Part shown: positions 8,251 to 16,850 of the stretch, one piece after another
How the letters are laid out: every line of letters starts with the position of its first letter
How positions within the stretch are numbered: the first letter of the stretch is position 1
Assembly (NCBI GenBank): GCA_945878515.1
Contig: CAMCTL010000002.1
Coordinates: 1-61,333, forward strand
Reading direction: 5' to 3'
Length of the DNA: 61,333 nt
Source: Flavobacterium psychrophilum
GTDB taxonomy: Bacteria > Bacteroidota > Bacteroidia > Flavobacteriales > Flavobacteriaceae
Made by a program: the position numbers and the translations under genes
Notes under the pieces: generated by a model
The model's database searches: none
What the model was told of the DNA's origin: nothing
Seen by the model: the letters and a program-made list of their open reading frames with translations, nothing else

Positions 8251-8455
8251 ATCTATTAGCTCTAACCATTTCAACTTCTTTAGTTATTTCTTCAAACGAA
8301 GGTGCATTTGAAGATGCTTTTATGCGAAGCTTGGCGACAATATCTAAAAAATCTTGCTTTTTAGTTTCTTTTATTGAAATCAATTTTAAGTCTGCCAAAT
8401 CTTGTAAAAGTTTGCCTGCTTTAGGATTTAATAGGTCTATTTGATACGTTTTCAT
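8234..8455 (-). CDS. Antitoxin partner of the PIN toxin
   Basis: This is a 73-residue protein lying immediately upstream of, and overlapping, the PIN toxin gene, the classical antitoxin position. The N-terminus (KTYQIDLLNPKAGKLLQDLADLKLISI) resembles antitoxins that accompany Bacteroidota PIN toxins. The C-terminus is basic and polar (FEEITKEVEMVRANRYAKKR), as expected for the segment that wraps the toxin. I see no clear HTH, so the DNA-binding class is not assigned. Confidence 0.72.
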   Translation of the reverse strand: MKTYQIDLLNPKAGKLLQDLADLKLISIKETKKQDFLDIVAKLRIKASSNAPSFEEITKEVEMVRANRYAKKR

Positions 8456-8532
8456 ATTTCAAAGATAGTATTTATTAATATTGTTTTTGAATCTTACATA
8501 GTTATTGCAAAAACTGCAATCTGCAATCAAAA

Positions 8533-9060
8533 TTAATCCAATTTTCCATCAAAATGGAGATTCCATTTCCCTTGCACTTTCATTACTTGTTCAATCACTT
8601 CGCGAACGGCTCCTTTTCCTCCGTTTTTGTGTGAAATGTAATTAGAAATGCCTTTGATTTCCGGACTCGCATCTTGCGGACAAGTGGGTAATCCAACTAA
8701 TTTCATGACGTGAAAATCAGGAATATCATCTCCCATATACAGCACTTGCTCGGGCTGGATGTTGTAAAGTTCAATGTATTCTTTGTAGGTTTCGACTTTG
8801 TCTGGCGATCCAAGATGAATGTCGGTTATACCTAGATTTCTCAAACGTACTCGAACGCCTTCATTGCTTCCTCCAGAAATTATGCAAACATTATAAGCGC
8901 TTTCTACTGCTGCTTTTAGGGCATAACCATCGCGAATATTCATAGTTCGCAGCATTTCGCCCTCATTTGTTACAAAAACAGAACCATCAGTAAGTACACC
9001 ATCAACATCAAAAATGAAAGTGTTGATTTCGTTCATTATTTCTTTATAACTCTTTGCCAT
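8533..9060 (-). CDS. kdsC: KdsC-type HAD phosphatase (3-deoxy-D-manno-octulosonate 8-phosphate phosphatase family)
   Basis: This small C0-type HAD phosphatase (175 residues, no cap) matches the KdsC/YrbI group that removes phosphate from Kdo-8-phosphate in lipopolysaccharide core synthesis. Motifs are FDVDGVLTDG (residues 15-25), IISGG, a Lys in GSPDKVETY, and MGDDIPDFHVM. The tail ISHKNGGKGAVREVIE is the conserved C-terminal segment of the family. The start may be 9060 (17-base overlap with the DUF2520 gene) or the in-frame ATG at 9036. The DUF2520-kdsC pair is a common Flavobacteriia arrangement. A related nonulosonate phosphatase cannot be excluded, but the polysaccharide locus is 40 kb away. 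Confidence 0.82.
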   Translation of the reverse strand: MAKSYKEIMNEINTFIFDVDGVLTDGSVFVTNEGEMLRTMNIRDGYALKAAVESAYNVCIISGGSNEGVRVRLRNLGITDIHLGSPDKVETYKEYIELYNIQPEQVLYMGDDIPDFHVMKLVGLPTCPQDASPEIKGISNYISHKNGGKGAVREVIEQVMKVQGKWNLHFDGKLD

Positions 9061-9805
9061 TATTTTGTATTGATTGGGTTAGTATTTTGTAAATTTTTGA
9101 ATGATTTTCATTGGATAAAAATTTCAAATGAGCATCAATAGTTTGATTATCCTGGCGTTTTGCAGGACCGGTTTGTGCTGCTGCCGGCGAAAGTGTCATG
9201 ACTTTATTTACTGTTTCCAAAATTAGCGGTTTTAATATTTCAAATGAAATTTTATTTTCGTCACAAATTTCATGACCAATTCGATACATTTCATTGACAA
9301 AATTATTGACAAAAACTGCCGAAATATGTAGCGCTCTTCGTTGTTCAGAATTGATTTTAAAAACAGCATTGGAAATAGAATTAGCTACATTTTGCAACAA
9401 TTCAAAATCAGAATCATTTTCGCTTTCTAAACAAATAGGGATTGAAGTAAAATCAACGACTTTGTCTTTTGAAAAAGTTTGCAATGGATAAAAAATTCCT
9501 TTTCTATTTTTATCATCCAAAGATTTGATAGAAACACTTCCAGAAGTATGCACAACCAAACGATTTTCGAAAGGGAATTGAGATGAAACCTTAGCAATAG
9601 CATCGTCGGAAACGGCAATAATATATAAATCGGCTATGGCCAAATTGTTATAATCATCCGTAATTTTATTAAGATCGAATAGGGGAATTAGACTATCTTT
9701 TCGCCGTGCAAAAACTTGAATGACTTCGATTGCAGCACATTTGGCGAAAGCCCCAATCAAATGATGCGCTACATTTCCGGAACCGATAATCACAATTTTA
9801 ATCAT
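9044..9805 (-). CDS. Rossmann-like plus DUF2520 domain protein
   Basis: This 253-residue protein has an N-terminal NADP-binding Rossmann fold (IVIIGSGNVAHHLIGAF, residues 3-19) of the ProC/F420-oxidoreductase type and a helical C-terminal DUF2520 domain (from about residue 135). The central VHTSGSVSIKSL segment is typical of the family. The reaction is not known. It overlaps kdsC by 17 bases, so both are probably one transcript. It is divergent from ccsBA. Confidence 0.8.
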   Translation of the reverse strand: MIKIVIIGSGNVAHHLIGAFAKCAAIEVIQVFARRKDSLIPLFDLNKITDDYNNLAIADLYIIAVSDDAIAKVSSQFPFENRLVVHTSGSVSIKSLDDKNRKGIFYPLQTFSKDKVVDFTSIPICLESENDSDFELLQNVANSISNAVFKINSEQRRALHISAVFVNNFVNEMYRIGHEICDENKISFEILKPLILETVNKVMTLSPAAAQTGPAKRQDNQTIDAHLKFLSNENHSKIYKILTQSIQNNGKEL

Positions 9806-9951
9806 TTGTCAAAATTAGCAAAAAAACTCAAAAAATAAGCACGTATTCACAATAGTCTGAAAAGAAAGTTAAGGAGCAAAAAAGCTTATTTTATGCTTAA
9901 ATTTTGATTAAATTAACAATTGCTCAAACAATTTTATCAACATTTTTAATG

Positions 9952-9959
9952 TATTTTTG
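9952..9959 (+). promoter_or_regulatory. Possible -7 box upstream of ccsBA
   Basis: TATTTTTG fits TAnnTTTG and lies 30 bases before the ccsBA start codon. The nearest TTG (9920) is about 29 bases upstream, longer than usual, so only the -7 part is supported. Confidence 0.35.
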
Positions 9960-9989
9960 TAGCCATTTATAAAATGTAAATTCTTACAG

Positions 9990-12900
9990 ATGATCAACAA
10001 GTTTACTTCTATTTTATTTTCTACAAGAACAATGGCGCTTCTTTTTTTGTCTTTTGCAATAGCGATGGGTGCGGGAACATTTATAGAAAGCAAATACAAT
10101 ACAGATACAGCTCGAATTTGGGTCTATAATGCATGGTGGTTTGAAGGTATTATGCTGGTTTTTATGATTAATTTCATCGGAAACATCAAGCGATACAATC
10201 TATTAAGAAAAGAAAAATGGGCTACGCTTATGCTGCATTTGTCTTTTATTTTTATCATTGCTGGTGCTTTTATTACGCGATACATTAGCTATGAAGGAAT
10301 GATGCCAATTCGCGAAGGTGCTACTGAAAAAGTGTTTTACTCCGATAAAATGTTTCTGACTCTTTTTGTAGATGGCGAATATCAGGGCGAAATGAAACGC
10401 CGAGTGTTCGAGAAAGAACTGCTCCTTTCTCCTGTTGCCAATAACGATTTTTCAATTTCTAGCTCGTTTGCAGATACTGATTTTAAAGTAAGTTATGCTA
10501 ACTTTTTAATTGGTGCGAAAGAAGTAATTCAGCCAGACCCAAAAGGCGTTTTGTATCTTAAACTTGTAGAAGCTGGTGCAAACGGACGCGAAAATCATTT
10601 TTTAAAAGAAGGCGAAGTTCAAAACATTCATAATGTACTTTTTGCATTAAACAAATTTACCGAAGGTGCTATCAATATCACAATAAAAAATACAGGCACG
10701 GCGAATTTGATATCCACCATTCAAACTCCTTTTGAAGGAAACTTTATGCGAATGGCAGATAAATTGCAAGGCAAAGTCAGCAAAGATATAGAGCAACCTT
10801 TAATGATGCGTTCATTATACAGTATTGGGGATATGCGTTTTGTTTTTCCTGATTTGGCTATCAAAGGCGTTATAGGATACGAATCAGATAACGATTACAA
10901 AGCGAAACAACACACCGATGCTTTAACACTAGATTTAACTGCCGAAGGGCAAACAAAAACGCTAACTCTGCTTGGCGGGAAGGGTGTTGTAGGACAATCT
11001 AAGACGCTAAAAATCGGCAAAATTGATTATACTTTTTTCTACGGAACTAAAACGCATAGCCTACCTTTTAGCATAAAATTAAATGATTTTATTGCCCAAA
11101 AATATCCAGGAACAGAAAAAAGCTATTCGGCATTTGAAAGTAAAGTAACTGTGCTGGACAAAAGCGAAAACTTTGACGCCCGCATTTTTATGAATAATAT
11201 TTTAGATCACGGTGGTTATCGTTTTTTTCAATCCTCTTTCGACCCTGACGAAAAAGGAACTGTCTTGTCTGTAAGTCACGATTTTTGGGGTACAAATATT
11301 ACTTATTTTGGCTATTTTATGTTGTATTTTGCTTTAATGGCGATTTTGTTCACAAAACATTCTCGCTTTGCCGACATCAAAAGAAAATTAGAAGTGGTCA
11401 AAACCAAAAAGGCAAAATTATTAACCATCTTTCTGTTGTTTTTGAGCATTGGCGCATTGGCCCAAAACCATAACCAAAGGCAACTTTTATCCGAGAAACA
11501 AATTGATTCGATCATAGCCAAAATTAAAGTTTCTGAAGAACACGCATCAAAATTCGGGCGACTCATTATTCAAGATGCTGGTGGAAGAATGAAACCAATT
11601 AACACATTTTCGTCTGAATTGTTGCGAAAAGTCAGCCATGAAAATTCATATAAAGGTATGAATTCCGATCAGGTTTTCCTTTCAATGACCCAAGGAGGCA
11701 ATCTTTGGATTCAAGTACCAATAGTTTATATCAAAGCTGGAAATGACAGTATTCGTAAAATAATTGGTATTGATGCCAAGCAAAAATATGCCTCTTTTAT
11801 TGACTTTTTTGATAATTCGGGCAATTACAAATTAATGCCTTATTTGGATGCTGCCTACAAAGCTGCAAATCCAAACCAATTTGAAAAAGATTTTATAGAA
11901 ACCGATAAAAAGGTAAATTTAATGGAATCAGCATTGAGTGGCAGTATTCTGAAAATTTTTCCAATTCCTGATAATGCCAATAATAAATGGGCTTCTTATC
12001 CTGAATTAGGCACATCAGGGTTTAAGGGAATGGCTGCAACCTATACACACAATATCCTGCAATTGTATTTTAGTGCTTTAGAAGAAGCGTCTCGGACTAA
12101 TGATTACAGTCAGGCTAACGGATTATTAGAAAGTATTACTGGTTTCCAAAAAAAATATGGTAGCAAAGTATTGCCAAGTGAAGATAAAGTTACCGCTGAA
12201 ATTCTATACAACAAATATGATGTGTTCCAAAAATTACCGTATTGGTACATGTATGCAGCTATTTTAATGTTACTTTTTACAATACTAAATATATTCAAGG
12301 AAAGAAAAGTATTGAATTATGCCATAAATTCCATGCATATTGTTATTGGTTTACTTTTCGGTTTACACACTTTCGCGCTCATTGCACGCTGGTATATTTC
12401 AGGTCATGCACCTTGGAGTAATGCGTATGAATCCATAATTTATGTAGCTTGGGCAACGATGTTTTTCGGTTTGGCTTTCGATATCAAATCTAAGCTGACC
12501 GTTGCTTCATCAGCTTTTGTGACCGCAATGATTTTGATGGCAGCTTATATGAATTGGATTGACCCCGAAATTAGCACATTGCAACCCGTATTGAATTCGT
12601 ATTGGTTGATGATTCACGTGGCAATTATTGTCGCAAGTTACGGGCCATTTGCGTTGGGAATGATTCTAGGTGTAGTTTCTTTGCTTTTGATTTTGTGTAC
12701 CAATGAAAAAAACAAAATCAAAATGGATTTGAATATCAAAGAAATTACCTATATCAACGAAATGGCATTAACAATCGGTTTGATAATGCTCACCATCGGG
12801 AATTTCCTTGGTGGACAATGGGCCAACGAAAGTTGGGGTCGTTATTGGGGTTGGGATCCAAAAGAAACTTGGGCTTTGATTAGTATTATGGTCTATGCTT

Positions 12901-13142
12901 TTGTAATTCACTCTCGGTTTGTTCCGGCGCTACGAGGTAAATGGGTTTTTAACCTGATGAGTATTTTTGCGTTCTTGTCTATTTTGTTTACCTATTTCGG
13001 AGTAAATTTCCACTTGGTTGGTTTGCATTCTTACGCCAGTGGCGAAGCAAAATCATTGAGCTGGATATGGCAATCTATGTTGGTGATTGCTATTTTTGGT
13101 GCGATTACTTATCCAAAGTACAAAAAATATTATAAGAAGTAA
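9990..13142 (+). CDS. ccsBA: CcsBA-type cytochrome c heme lyase (fused ResB-CcsA/ResC)
   Basis: This single 1050-residue inner-membrane protein carries both halves of the system II cytochrome c biogenesis machinery: it exports heme and attaches it to apocytochrome c outside the membrane. The N-terminal ResB part (about 1-470) has three membrane segments, a long external loop and a fourth membrane segment that ends in a signal-peptide-like FLLFLSIGALAQ. The C-terminal CcsA part (about 755-1050) has multiple membrane segments, conserved external His residues, and the tryptophan-rich heme-handling motif WGRYWGWDPKETWALI near residue 950. Fusion is usual in Bacteroidota. It is a single gene followed by a terminator. 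It implies c-type cytochromes in the respiratory chain. Confidence 0.93.
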   Translation: MINKFTSILFSTRTMALLFLSFAIAMGAGTFIESKYNTDTARIWVYNAWWFEGIMLVFMINFIGNIKRYNLLRKEKWATLMLHLSFIFIIAGAFITRYISYEGMMPIREGATEKVFYSDKMFLTLFVDGEYQGEMKRRVFEKELLLSPVANNDFSISSSFADTDFKVSYANFLIGAKEVIQPDPKGVLYLKLVEAGANGRENHFLKEGEVQNIHNVLFALNKFTEGAINITIKNTGTANLISTIQTPFEGNFMRMADKLQGKVSKDIEQPLMMRSLYSIGDMRFVFPDLAIKGVIGYESDNDYKAKQHTDALTLDLTAEGQTKTLTLLGGKGVVGQSKTLKIGKIDYTFFYGTKTHSLPFSIKLNDFIAQKYPGTEKSYSAFESKVTVLDKSENFDARIFMNNILDHGGYRFFQSSFDPDEKGTVLSVSHDFWGTNITYFGYFMLYFALMAILFTKHSRFADIKRKLEVVKTKKAKLLTIFLLFLSIGALAQNHNQRQLLSEKQIDSIIAKIKVSEEHASKFGRLIIQDAGGRMKPINTFSSELLRKVSHENSYKGMNSDQVFLSMTQGGNLWIQVPIVYIKAGNDSIRKIIGIDAKQKYASFIDFFDNSGNYKLMPYLDAAYKAANPNQFEKDFIETDKKVNLMESALSGSILKIFPIPDNANNKWASYPELGTSGFKGMAATYTHNILQLYFSALEEASRTNDYSQANGLLESITGFQKKYGSKVLPSEDKVTAEILYNKYDVFQKLPYWYMYAAILMLLFTILNIFKERKVLNYAINSMHIVIGLLFGLHTFALIARWYISGHAPWSNAYESIIYVAWATMFFGLAFDIKSKLTVASSAFVTAMILMAAYMNWIDPEISTLQPVLNSYWLMIHVAIIVASYGPFALGMILGVVSLLLILCTNEKNKIKMDLNIKEITYINEMALTIGLIMLTIGNFLGGQWANESWGRYWGWDPKETWALISIMVYAFVIHSRFVPALRGKWVFNLMSIFAFLSILFTYFGVNFHLVGLHSYASGEAKSLSWIWQSMLVIAIFGAITYPKYKKYYKK

Positions 13143-13162
13143 ATGATATCATTTCTAAATAG

Positions 13163-13194
13163 AAAGGTTCAACTTTGCGGTTGAACCTTTTTTT
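13163..13194 (+). terminator. Rho-independent terminator of ccsBA
   Basis: An 11-bp perfect stem (AAAGGTTCAAC / GTTGAACCTTT) with a 6-base loop is followed by a run of T, 20 bases after the ccsBA stop. Confidence 0.85.
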
Positions 13195-13243
13195 ATTCAT
13201 TTGGATATATGATCTCCGTTGATACGATTCTAAGGTTTTTCGT

Positions 13244-14053
13244 TTAAATCATCCCAGTCATTTTTGATATTTGCACTAATGCAGTTGTATCTCTAACTCC
13301 CAATTTATCGATCATATTGCTGCGGTGATTACCAACAGTATTCACGCTAATAAATAATTTTTCGGCGATTTCTTTTGTGTCCAAATCGTCGGCTATTAGT
13401 CTTATAATCTCTTTTTCCCTTGCAGACAATAAATCTTTGTCAGAATATAATTTATCCTGTGAATTAAAAGTGTGGACATACTCGTTATTTTCACCGTGAG
13501 AAATCCGAATCCAATAATACCTAAAATTCTTTTTAAGAAGATGATTAATGTTTTGTACGTAATTAAAGGTGTAGTTGAATTTCCTATTTTCATCGTAATG
13601 AATAGGGGAGCCTTTCGAAAAAAGACAGATTGGTTTGCCATCCAAAAGTTTATACCTGATGCCACAATGAAATATTTGTATGTTCATTCTTTGATCGAAA
13701 GGAATATCTTCCAGCACACCAGTAAACCACTTTACTGATTCTGTAAAAAAAAGCAGATACTCTTTTTCAAGTAAGCTCATAATTTGAATCATTCGCTCCG
13801 CTTGAGGAACTTCGGGAAGATCTCCCCAAAATTCTTTTTCTCCCACTTCTAGAACTGGCGTGTAGTTGTGGTGGTCAAATATTCCAATAACAGCATCAGT
13901 GCCTTTAATCCCATTAAGCAGTAGATTTGCTTCTGCTCTAAATCGCTCAATTTCTCCAATAGTATCGTCTATAAAAAACGGGAAGGACATTGCTACAATT
14001 TTTTTATACAGAAAATCTGCGTCCTGCATCTTTCTCAAACTATTTTCTTGCAT
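13244..14053 (-). CDS. LuxR-family transcriptional regulator with N-terminal sensor-like domain
   Basis: The C-terminal 65 residues are a LuxR/GerE helix-turn-helix: LSAREKEIIRLIADDLDTKEIAEKLFIS then VNTVGNHRSNMIDKLGV, ending at the C-terminus. The N-terminal 190 residues resemble the PAS-like sensor part of Flavobacteriia LuxR proteins (NYTPVLEVGEKEFWGDLPEV and a conserved FHCGIRYKLLDG stretch). No phospho-receiver Asp pattern is visible, so it is probably not a response regulator. It is transcribed alone, convergent with ccsBA and divergent from the first ECF sigma gene. Its ligand and targets are unknown; proximity to the sigma cluster is only suggestive. Confidence 0.82.
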   Translation of the reverse strand: MQENSLRKMQDADFLYKKIVAMSFPFFIDDTIGEIERFRAEANLLLNGIKGTDAVIGIFDHHNYTPVLEVGEKEFWGDLPEVPQAERMIQIMSLLEKEYLLFFTESVKWFTGVLEDIPFDQRMNIQIFHCGIRYKLLDGKPICLFSKGSPIHYDENRKFNYTFNYVQNINHLLKKNFRYYWIRISHGENNEYVHTFNSQDKLYSDKDLLSAREKEIIRLIADDLDTKEIAEKLFISVNTVGNHRSNMIDKLGVRDTTALVQISKMTGMI

Positions 14054-14103
14054 ATCTATATTATTGTATGTGTTTTTCCTTGTTTTCCAATATTTTCCTT
14101 TCG

Positions 14104-14111
14104 CAAATATA
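14104..14111 (-). promoter_or_regulatory. Possible -7 box of the LuxR-type regulator
   Basis: The - strand reads TATATTTG (TAnnTTTG), about 50 bases upstream of the start codon. No matching -33 element is seen. Confidence 0.3.
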
Positions 14112-14304
14112 GTTCAATAATTGGACTGAATACTTATAATCAGTTTTTGTCTAACAGAGACTAAATGACCTTTGCATTTGAACTTTAGAATTCATAACGG
14201 CAATAGTATTTTTTATAAAATGCTAATATATTGGTCTTTAGTTCTTGTTTTATATTAAAAACATTAAAAAATGATGATTATCACTATTTCCAGGGTTAAT
14301 GGCT

Positions 14305-14316
14305 AAAACTAGTTTT
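14305..14316. promoter_or_regulatory. 12-bp palindrome upstream of the first ECF sigma gene
   Basis: AAAACTAGTTTT is a perfect palindrome 34 bases before the ATG at 14351. The half-site AAAACTAG recurs at 14339-14346, just before the start codon, so the leader can also fold on itself. It could be an operator or a translation-control hairpin; no regulator is assigned. Confidence 0.35.
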
Positions 14317-14350
14317 ACAGCATTAAACAAACCAACTAAAAACTAGCATT

Positions 14351-14971
14351 ATGATAGCAACAACCACTTATTCAAAACGGCAAGTCATTCCGGAATTCAT
14401 TGTTAACAGGACAAAATGGGTCGAACCAAAAAACGATAACGCTGTACTTGTAAAGTTGGTTCAATCTAAAAGCGAAAGAGGATTTGATATTTTATACAAC
14501 AAGTATTGCGGAGCGCTTTATGGTGTAATTATAAAACTGGTAAAACGAACTGATGTTGCCGATGATTTATTACAAGATACTTTTGTAAAAATATGGAAGC
14601 ATATTGATAGTTTTGACAGCTCAAAAGCAACATTATATACTTGGATGTTGAATATAGCCAGAAACCAAGCTGTTGATTATCTTCGCTCTCCTACTTATCG
14701 AAAACAATTGCTTCAGGTAGAAATTGATTTGTTTTCTCATTGTATCGACAATATAGATAATATAAATTCAAACTATTGTTCTATCGAAATTAAAGATTTT
14801 AAGAACAAGGCATTGCAACTTGAATCAAAATACACTGAGGTGATTGACCTGATTTATTTTTATGGTTGGACGCAGGAACAAACGGCCGAAATTCTCAAGT
14901 TGCCATTGGGAACAATTAAAACCCGTGCAAGAAAAGGACTTAGTTTGTTAAAAGTATTGTATCAGCAATAG
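14351..14971 (+). CDS. ECF sigma-70 factor (first copy)
   Basis: This alternative RNA polymerase sigma factor has only regions 2 and 4. After a 35-residue N-terminal extension, region 2 contains FDILYNKYCGALYGVI and DVADDLLQDTFVKIWK, with promoter-opening residues TLYTWMLNIARNQAVDYLRS. Region 4 contains YFYGWTQEQTAEILKLPLGTIKTRARKGL, the -35-binding HTH. It is followed 62 bases later by a small anti-sigma-like gene, giving a sigma/anti-sigma pair. The type belongs to the sigma group commonly paired with RskA-like anti-sigmas. The signal is unknown. Confidence 0.9.
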   Translation: MIATTTYSKRQVIPEFIVNRTKWVEPKNDNAVLVKLVQSKSERGFDILYNKYCGALYGVIIKLVKRTDVADDLLQDTFVKIWKHIDSFDSSKATLYTWMLNIARNQAVDYLRSPTYRKQLLQVEIDLFSHCIDNIDNINSNYCSIEIKDFKNKALQLESKYTEVIDLIYFYGWTQEQTAEILKLPLGTIKTRARKGLSLLKVLYQQ

Positions 14972-15033
14972 TAAAACCGTTCCTATAACCGCTCCCTTTT
15001 AAAAATTCGCAACGATATAAATAAAATAAAAAA

Positions 15034-15279
15034 ATGAATATAGGTGACTATATCACAAGTGGGATACTACAAGATTATTGCCTTGGACAGCTTACAGTTG
15101 AAGAAGAAAGAAAGGTAGAATTGATGTGCCACGATTATCCAGATGTTGCAAAGGAACTTCATTTATTGGGACAATCACTAGATAAATATACCGCTATCGA
15201 AGCTATTAGGCACCGTGACGAACTACGAATGAAAGTATGGGAAGCTGTAAAAAAATTATGGAAAGAGAATCCATTATAA
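15034..15279 (+). CDS. Short soluble anti-sigma-like domain protein (orphan ASD)
   Basis: This 81-residue protein has no membrane segment. It aligns by eye with the first 80 residues of the anti-sigma encoded at 15338-16126: both start with a YI-SGIL--Y--G-L pattern, then an E---V--M motif and a D-A-E motif (here DYITSGILQDYCLGQL, EERKVELMCHDYPDVAKEL). It therefore looks like a sigma-binding domain alone, without the membrane anchor and RskA domain. It lies just behind an ECF sigma gene, so it is probably that factor's anti-sigma. It could be a natural soluble form or a truncated relic; an intact RBS position, clean stop and terminator argue for a real gene. Confidence 0.72.
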   Translation: MNIGDYITSGILQDYCLGQLTVEEERKVELMCHDYPDVAKELHLLGQSLDKYTAIEAIRHRDELRMKVWEAVKKLWKENPL

Positions 15280-15281
15280 TT

Positions 15282-15318
15282 AAAAAGCTTCCAACCTTTT
15301 GAAGGTTGGAAGCTTTTT
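15282..15318. terminator. Bidirectional terminator between the two sigma/anti-sigma operons
   Basis: A perfect 17-bp stem (AAAAAGCTTCCAACCTT with its exact complement) and a 3-base loop separate the convergent 3' ends. The A/T flanks give a U tract on either strand. Confidence 0.9.
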
Positions 15319-15337
15319 AATTTATAAACAATAGTAA

Positions 15338-16126
15338 TTAAACTTTTCCTAAAGTATACAATTGTTCCATTGTAGGCCCTTTACTTCCGCCTGCTGGTTC
15401 AAGTGTAATACCAAAAGCTTCAGCATCGCCTGTTTTTTCTACTGCAAATATTTTTTCTTTATTGGTATTAAAGTCAGATAATAATCCAATGCTTGTAGGC
15501 GTAAGTTGAGGTTGTAATTTTAAAGACCAAATTTGGTACACCATTCCTTTTGGTGGCTCTGGTAATCCAGTTGCATCCACATAAACCACTTCGGTTTCTT
15601 TGTTCCAATAAATTTTGGCATACGATTTTGGTGAAACAGCTTGACCACCTAAGTTGATAACCGTGTTTTTCACGTCTCGAACAATCGTCAAGGCAGTTAA
15701 GGTTTGTTGATTTTTTAGTTTTAAATTTACTAAGGTGTCTTGCAAATTCGTTTTTTCTTTTTCAGCAGTTGCCACCTGATTTTGGGTTGCAGACAATTGG
15801 GTATATTGATAACCAACACCAACCAAAAGAATCACGGCGGCTGCCCAACCTACATATTGCGACCAAGTATTTATTGGTTTCAATGCAATCACTTTTGAAT
15901 ATTTCAAGTCCAATTTGGCTTTGATTTTTTCAAAATTATCGGCAGATAAAAACGGACTGAAACTGGTCGATAAATTGACAATTGCCGTTTCAATTGAAAT
16001 AATTTCGGCTGCGATGTCTTGATGTTCTTTTGCCATTTGGCTCACTTCTAAGTTTTCGGTTTCCGAGAGCAAACCATAAACGTAGAGTTCTAAAATGCCA
16101 CTTTCTATATATTGTTTCTTATCCAT
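15338..16126 (-). CDS. Membrane-anchored RskA-family anti-sigma factor
   Basis: This 262-residue regulator holds its cognate ECF sigma at the membrane. Residues 1-80 are the sigma-binding domain (YIESGILELYVYGLL). One membrane segment follows at about 92-108 (VGWAAAVILLVGVGYQY), then a coiled coil (QNQVATAEKEKTNLQDTLVNL), then the periplasmic RskA domain (about 165-262) with YVDATGLPEPPKGMVYQIW and FGITLEPAGGS. Its start codon overlaps the sigma stop by one base (TAATG), so the pair is translationally coupled. Release probably needs proteolysis, as in the RskA family; the trigger is unknown. Confidence 0.9.
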   Translation of the reverse strand: MDKKQYIESGILELYVYGLLSETENLEVSQMAKEHQDIAAEIISIETAIVNLSTSFSPFLSADNFEKIKAKLDLKYSKVIALKPINTWSQYVGWAAAVILLVGVGYQYTQLSATQNQVATAEKEKTNLQDTLVNLKLKNQQTLTALTIVRDVKNTVINLGGQAVSPKSYAKIYWNKETEVVYVDATGLPEPPKGMVYQIWSLKLQPQLTPTSIGLLSDFNTNKEKIFAVEKTGDAEAFGITLEPAGGSKGPTMEQLYTLGKV

Positions 16127-16656
16127 TATACTTTTAAATAAGTTCTTAAATCATTAATACAATTTCTATTTTGTGTTTTGACGGTTCCAAGCGGAATTGC
16201 AAGTTCATCTGAGGCTTCTTGTTGCGTATAGCCTTGAAAGAATAGCAATTCAATAATTTCAATACACTTGGGTTTTAATTTCTTTACAAATTCAAGAATT
16301 CCAATAGTATCAATTTTATTGGTCAGTTTGTTGCTGTCGTCTAATAGATGTACGAAATTATCGGCTGATAGGTTTTTTTGACTGTTGTTATATCCTCTAG
16401 ACCTTAATTTATCTATAGCAGTGTTTCTAGCAATGTTTAAAATCCATGTATAAAATCGCCCTTTACTTTCGGAATAGCCATCGATGCTTTTCCAGATTTT
16501 TACAAATACTTCCTGAAGTACATCCTCAGTATCCGCTTTCTCTTTTACCAGATTGGATATTACGGTAAACAAACTTTTAGAATACATATCATACATAATA
16601 GTAAACGCACGCTCATCCTTCTTGAGGATTAACGGAATTAATTCTTCTTGTGTCAT
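16126..16656 (-). CDS. ECF sigma-70 factor (second copy)
   Basis: This is a region 2 plus region 4 sigma factor of 177 residues from the preferred ATG at 16656 (MTQEELIPLILKKDERAF). An upstream in-frame ATG at 16683 would add nine residues encoded across a 13-A tract. Region 2 has FTIMYDMYSKSLFTVI and DTEDVLQEVFVKIWKS, then FYTWILNIARNTAIDKLRSRGY; region 4 has FFQGYTQQEASDELAIPLGTVKTQNR. It overlaps the RskA-type anti-sigma gene by one base. It is divergent from the DUF4331 cluster, across a 650-base region rich in repeats and hairpins, so it may control that cluster or itself. Confidence 0.9.
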   Translation of the reverse strand: MTQEELIPLILKKDERAFTIMYDMYSKSLFTVISNLVKEKADTEDVLQEVFVKIWKSIDGYSESKGRFYTWILNIARNTAIDKLRSRGYNNSQKNLSADNFVHLLDDSNKLTNKIDTIGILEFVKKLKPKCIEIIELLFFQGYTQQEASDELAIPLGTVKTQNRNCINDLRTYLKV

Positions 16657-16658
16657 TG

Positions 16659-16671
16659 TTTTTTTTTTTTT
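16659..16671 (-). repeat. 13-base homopolymer A tract before the sigma start
   Basis: Thirteen A residues (T on the + strand) end two bases before ATG 16656. The tract occupies the ribosome-binding position and is in frame with a possible upstream start, so length changes could alter expression. Confidence 0.7.
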
Positions 16672-16765
16672 GGTTATCAACATATACGAAAGAATTATTT
16701 GTTAGGTTTTATAAAAGTACTTTATTTTTTATAAATGTTTGGTAAGTGATCAAAAAATTATAAAT

Positions 16766-16850
16766 AATAGCAATATAAATGAAAAAGCATTCGGATGATG
16801 ATGCAGGTTTTTGGCATCAATGCATATCAAGCTTTTCATTTATTGCTATT
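16766..16850. other. Long imperfect inverted repeat with inner hairpin
   Basis: The arms AATAGCAATA-TA-AATGAAAAAGC and GCTTTTCATT-TATTGCTATT are complementary over about 20 pairs. Inside, TGATGC and GCATCA form a second hairpin. It lies between two divergent genes, where no terminator is expected, and a further small hairpin (AAAATCTT/AAGATTTT) follows at 16863. It may be a structured RNA or a mobile-repeat relic. Confidence 0.55.
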
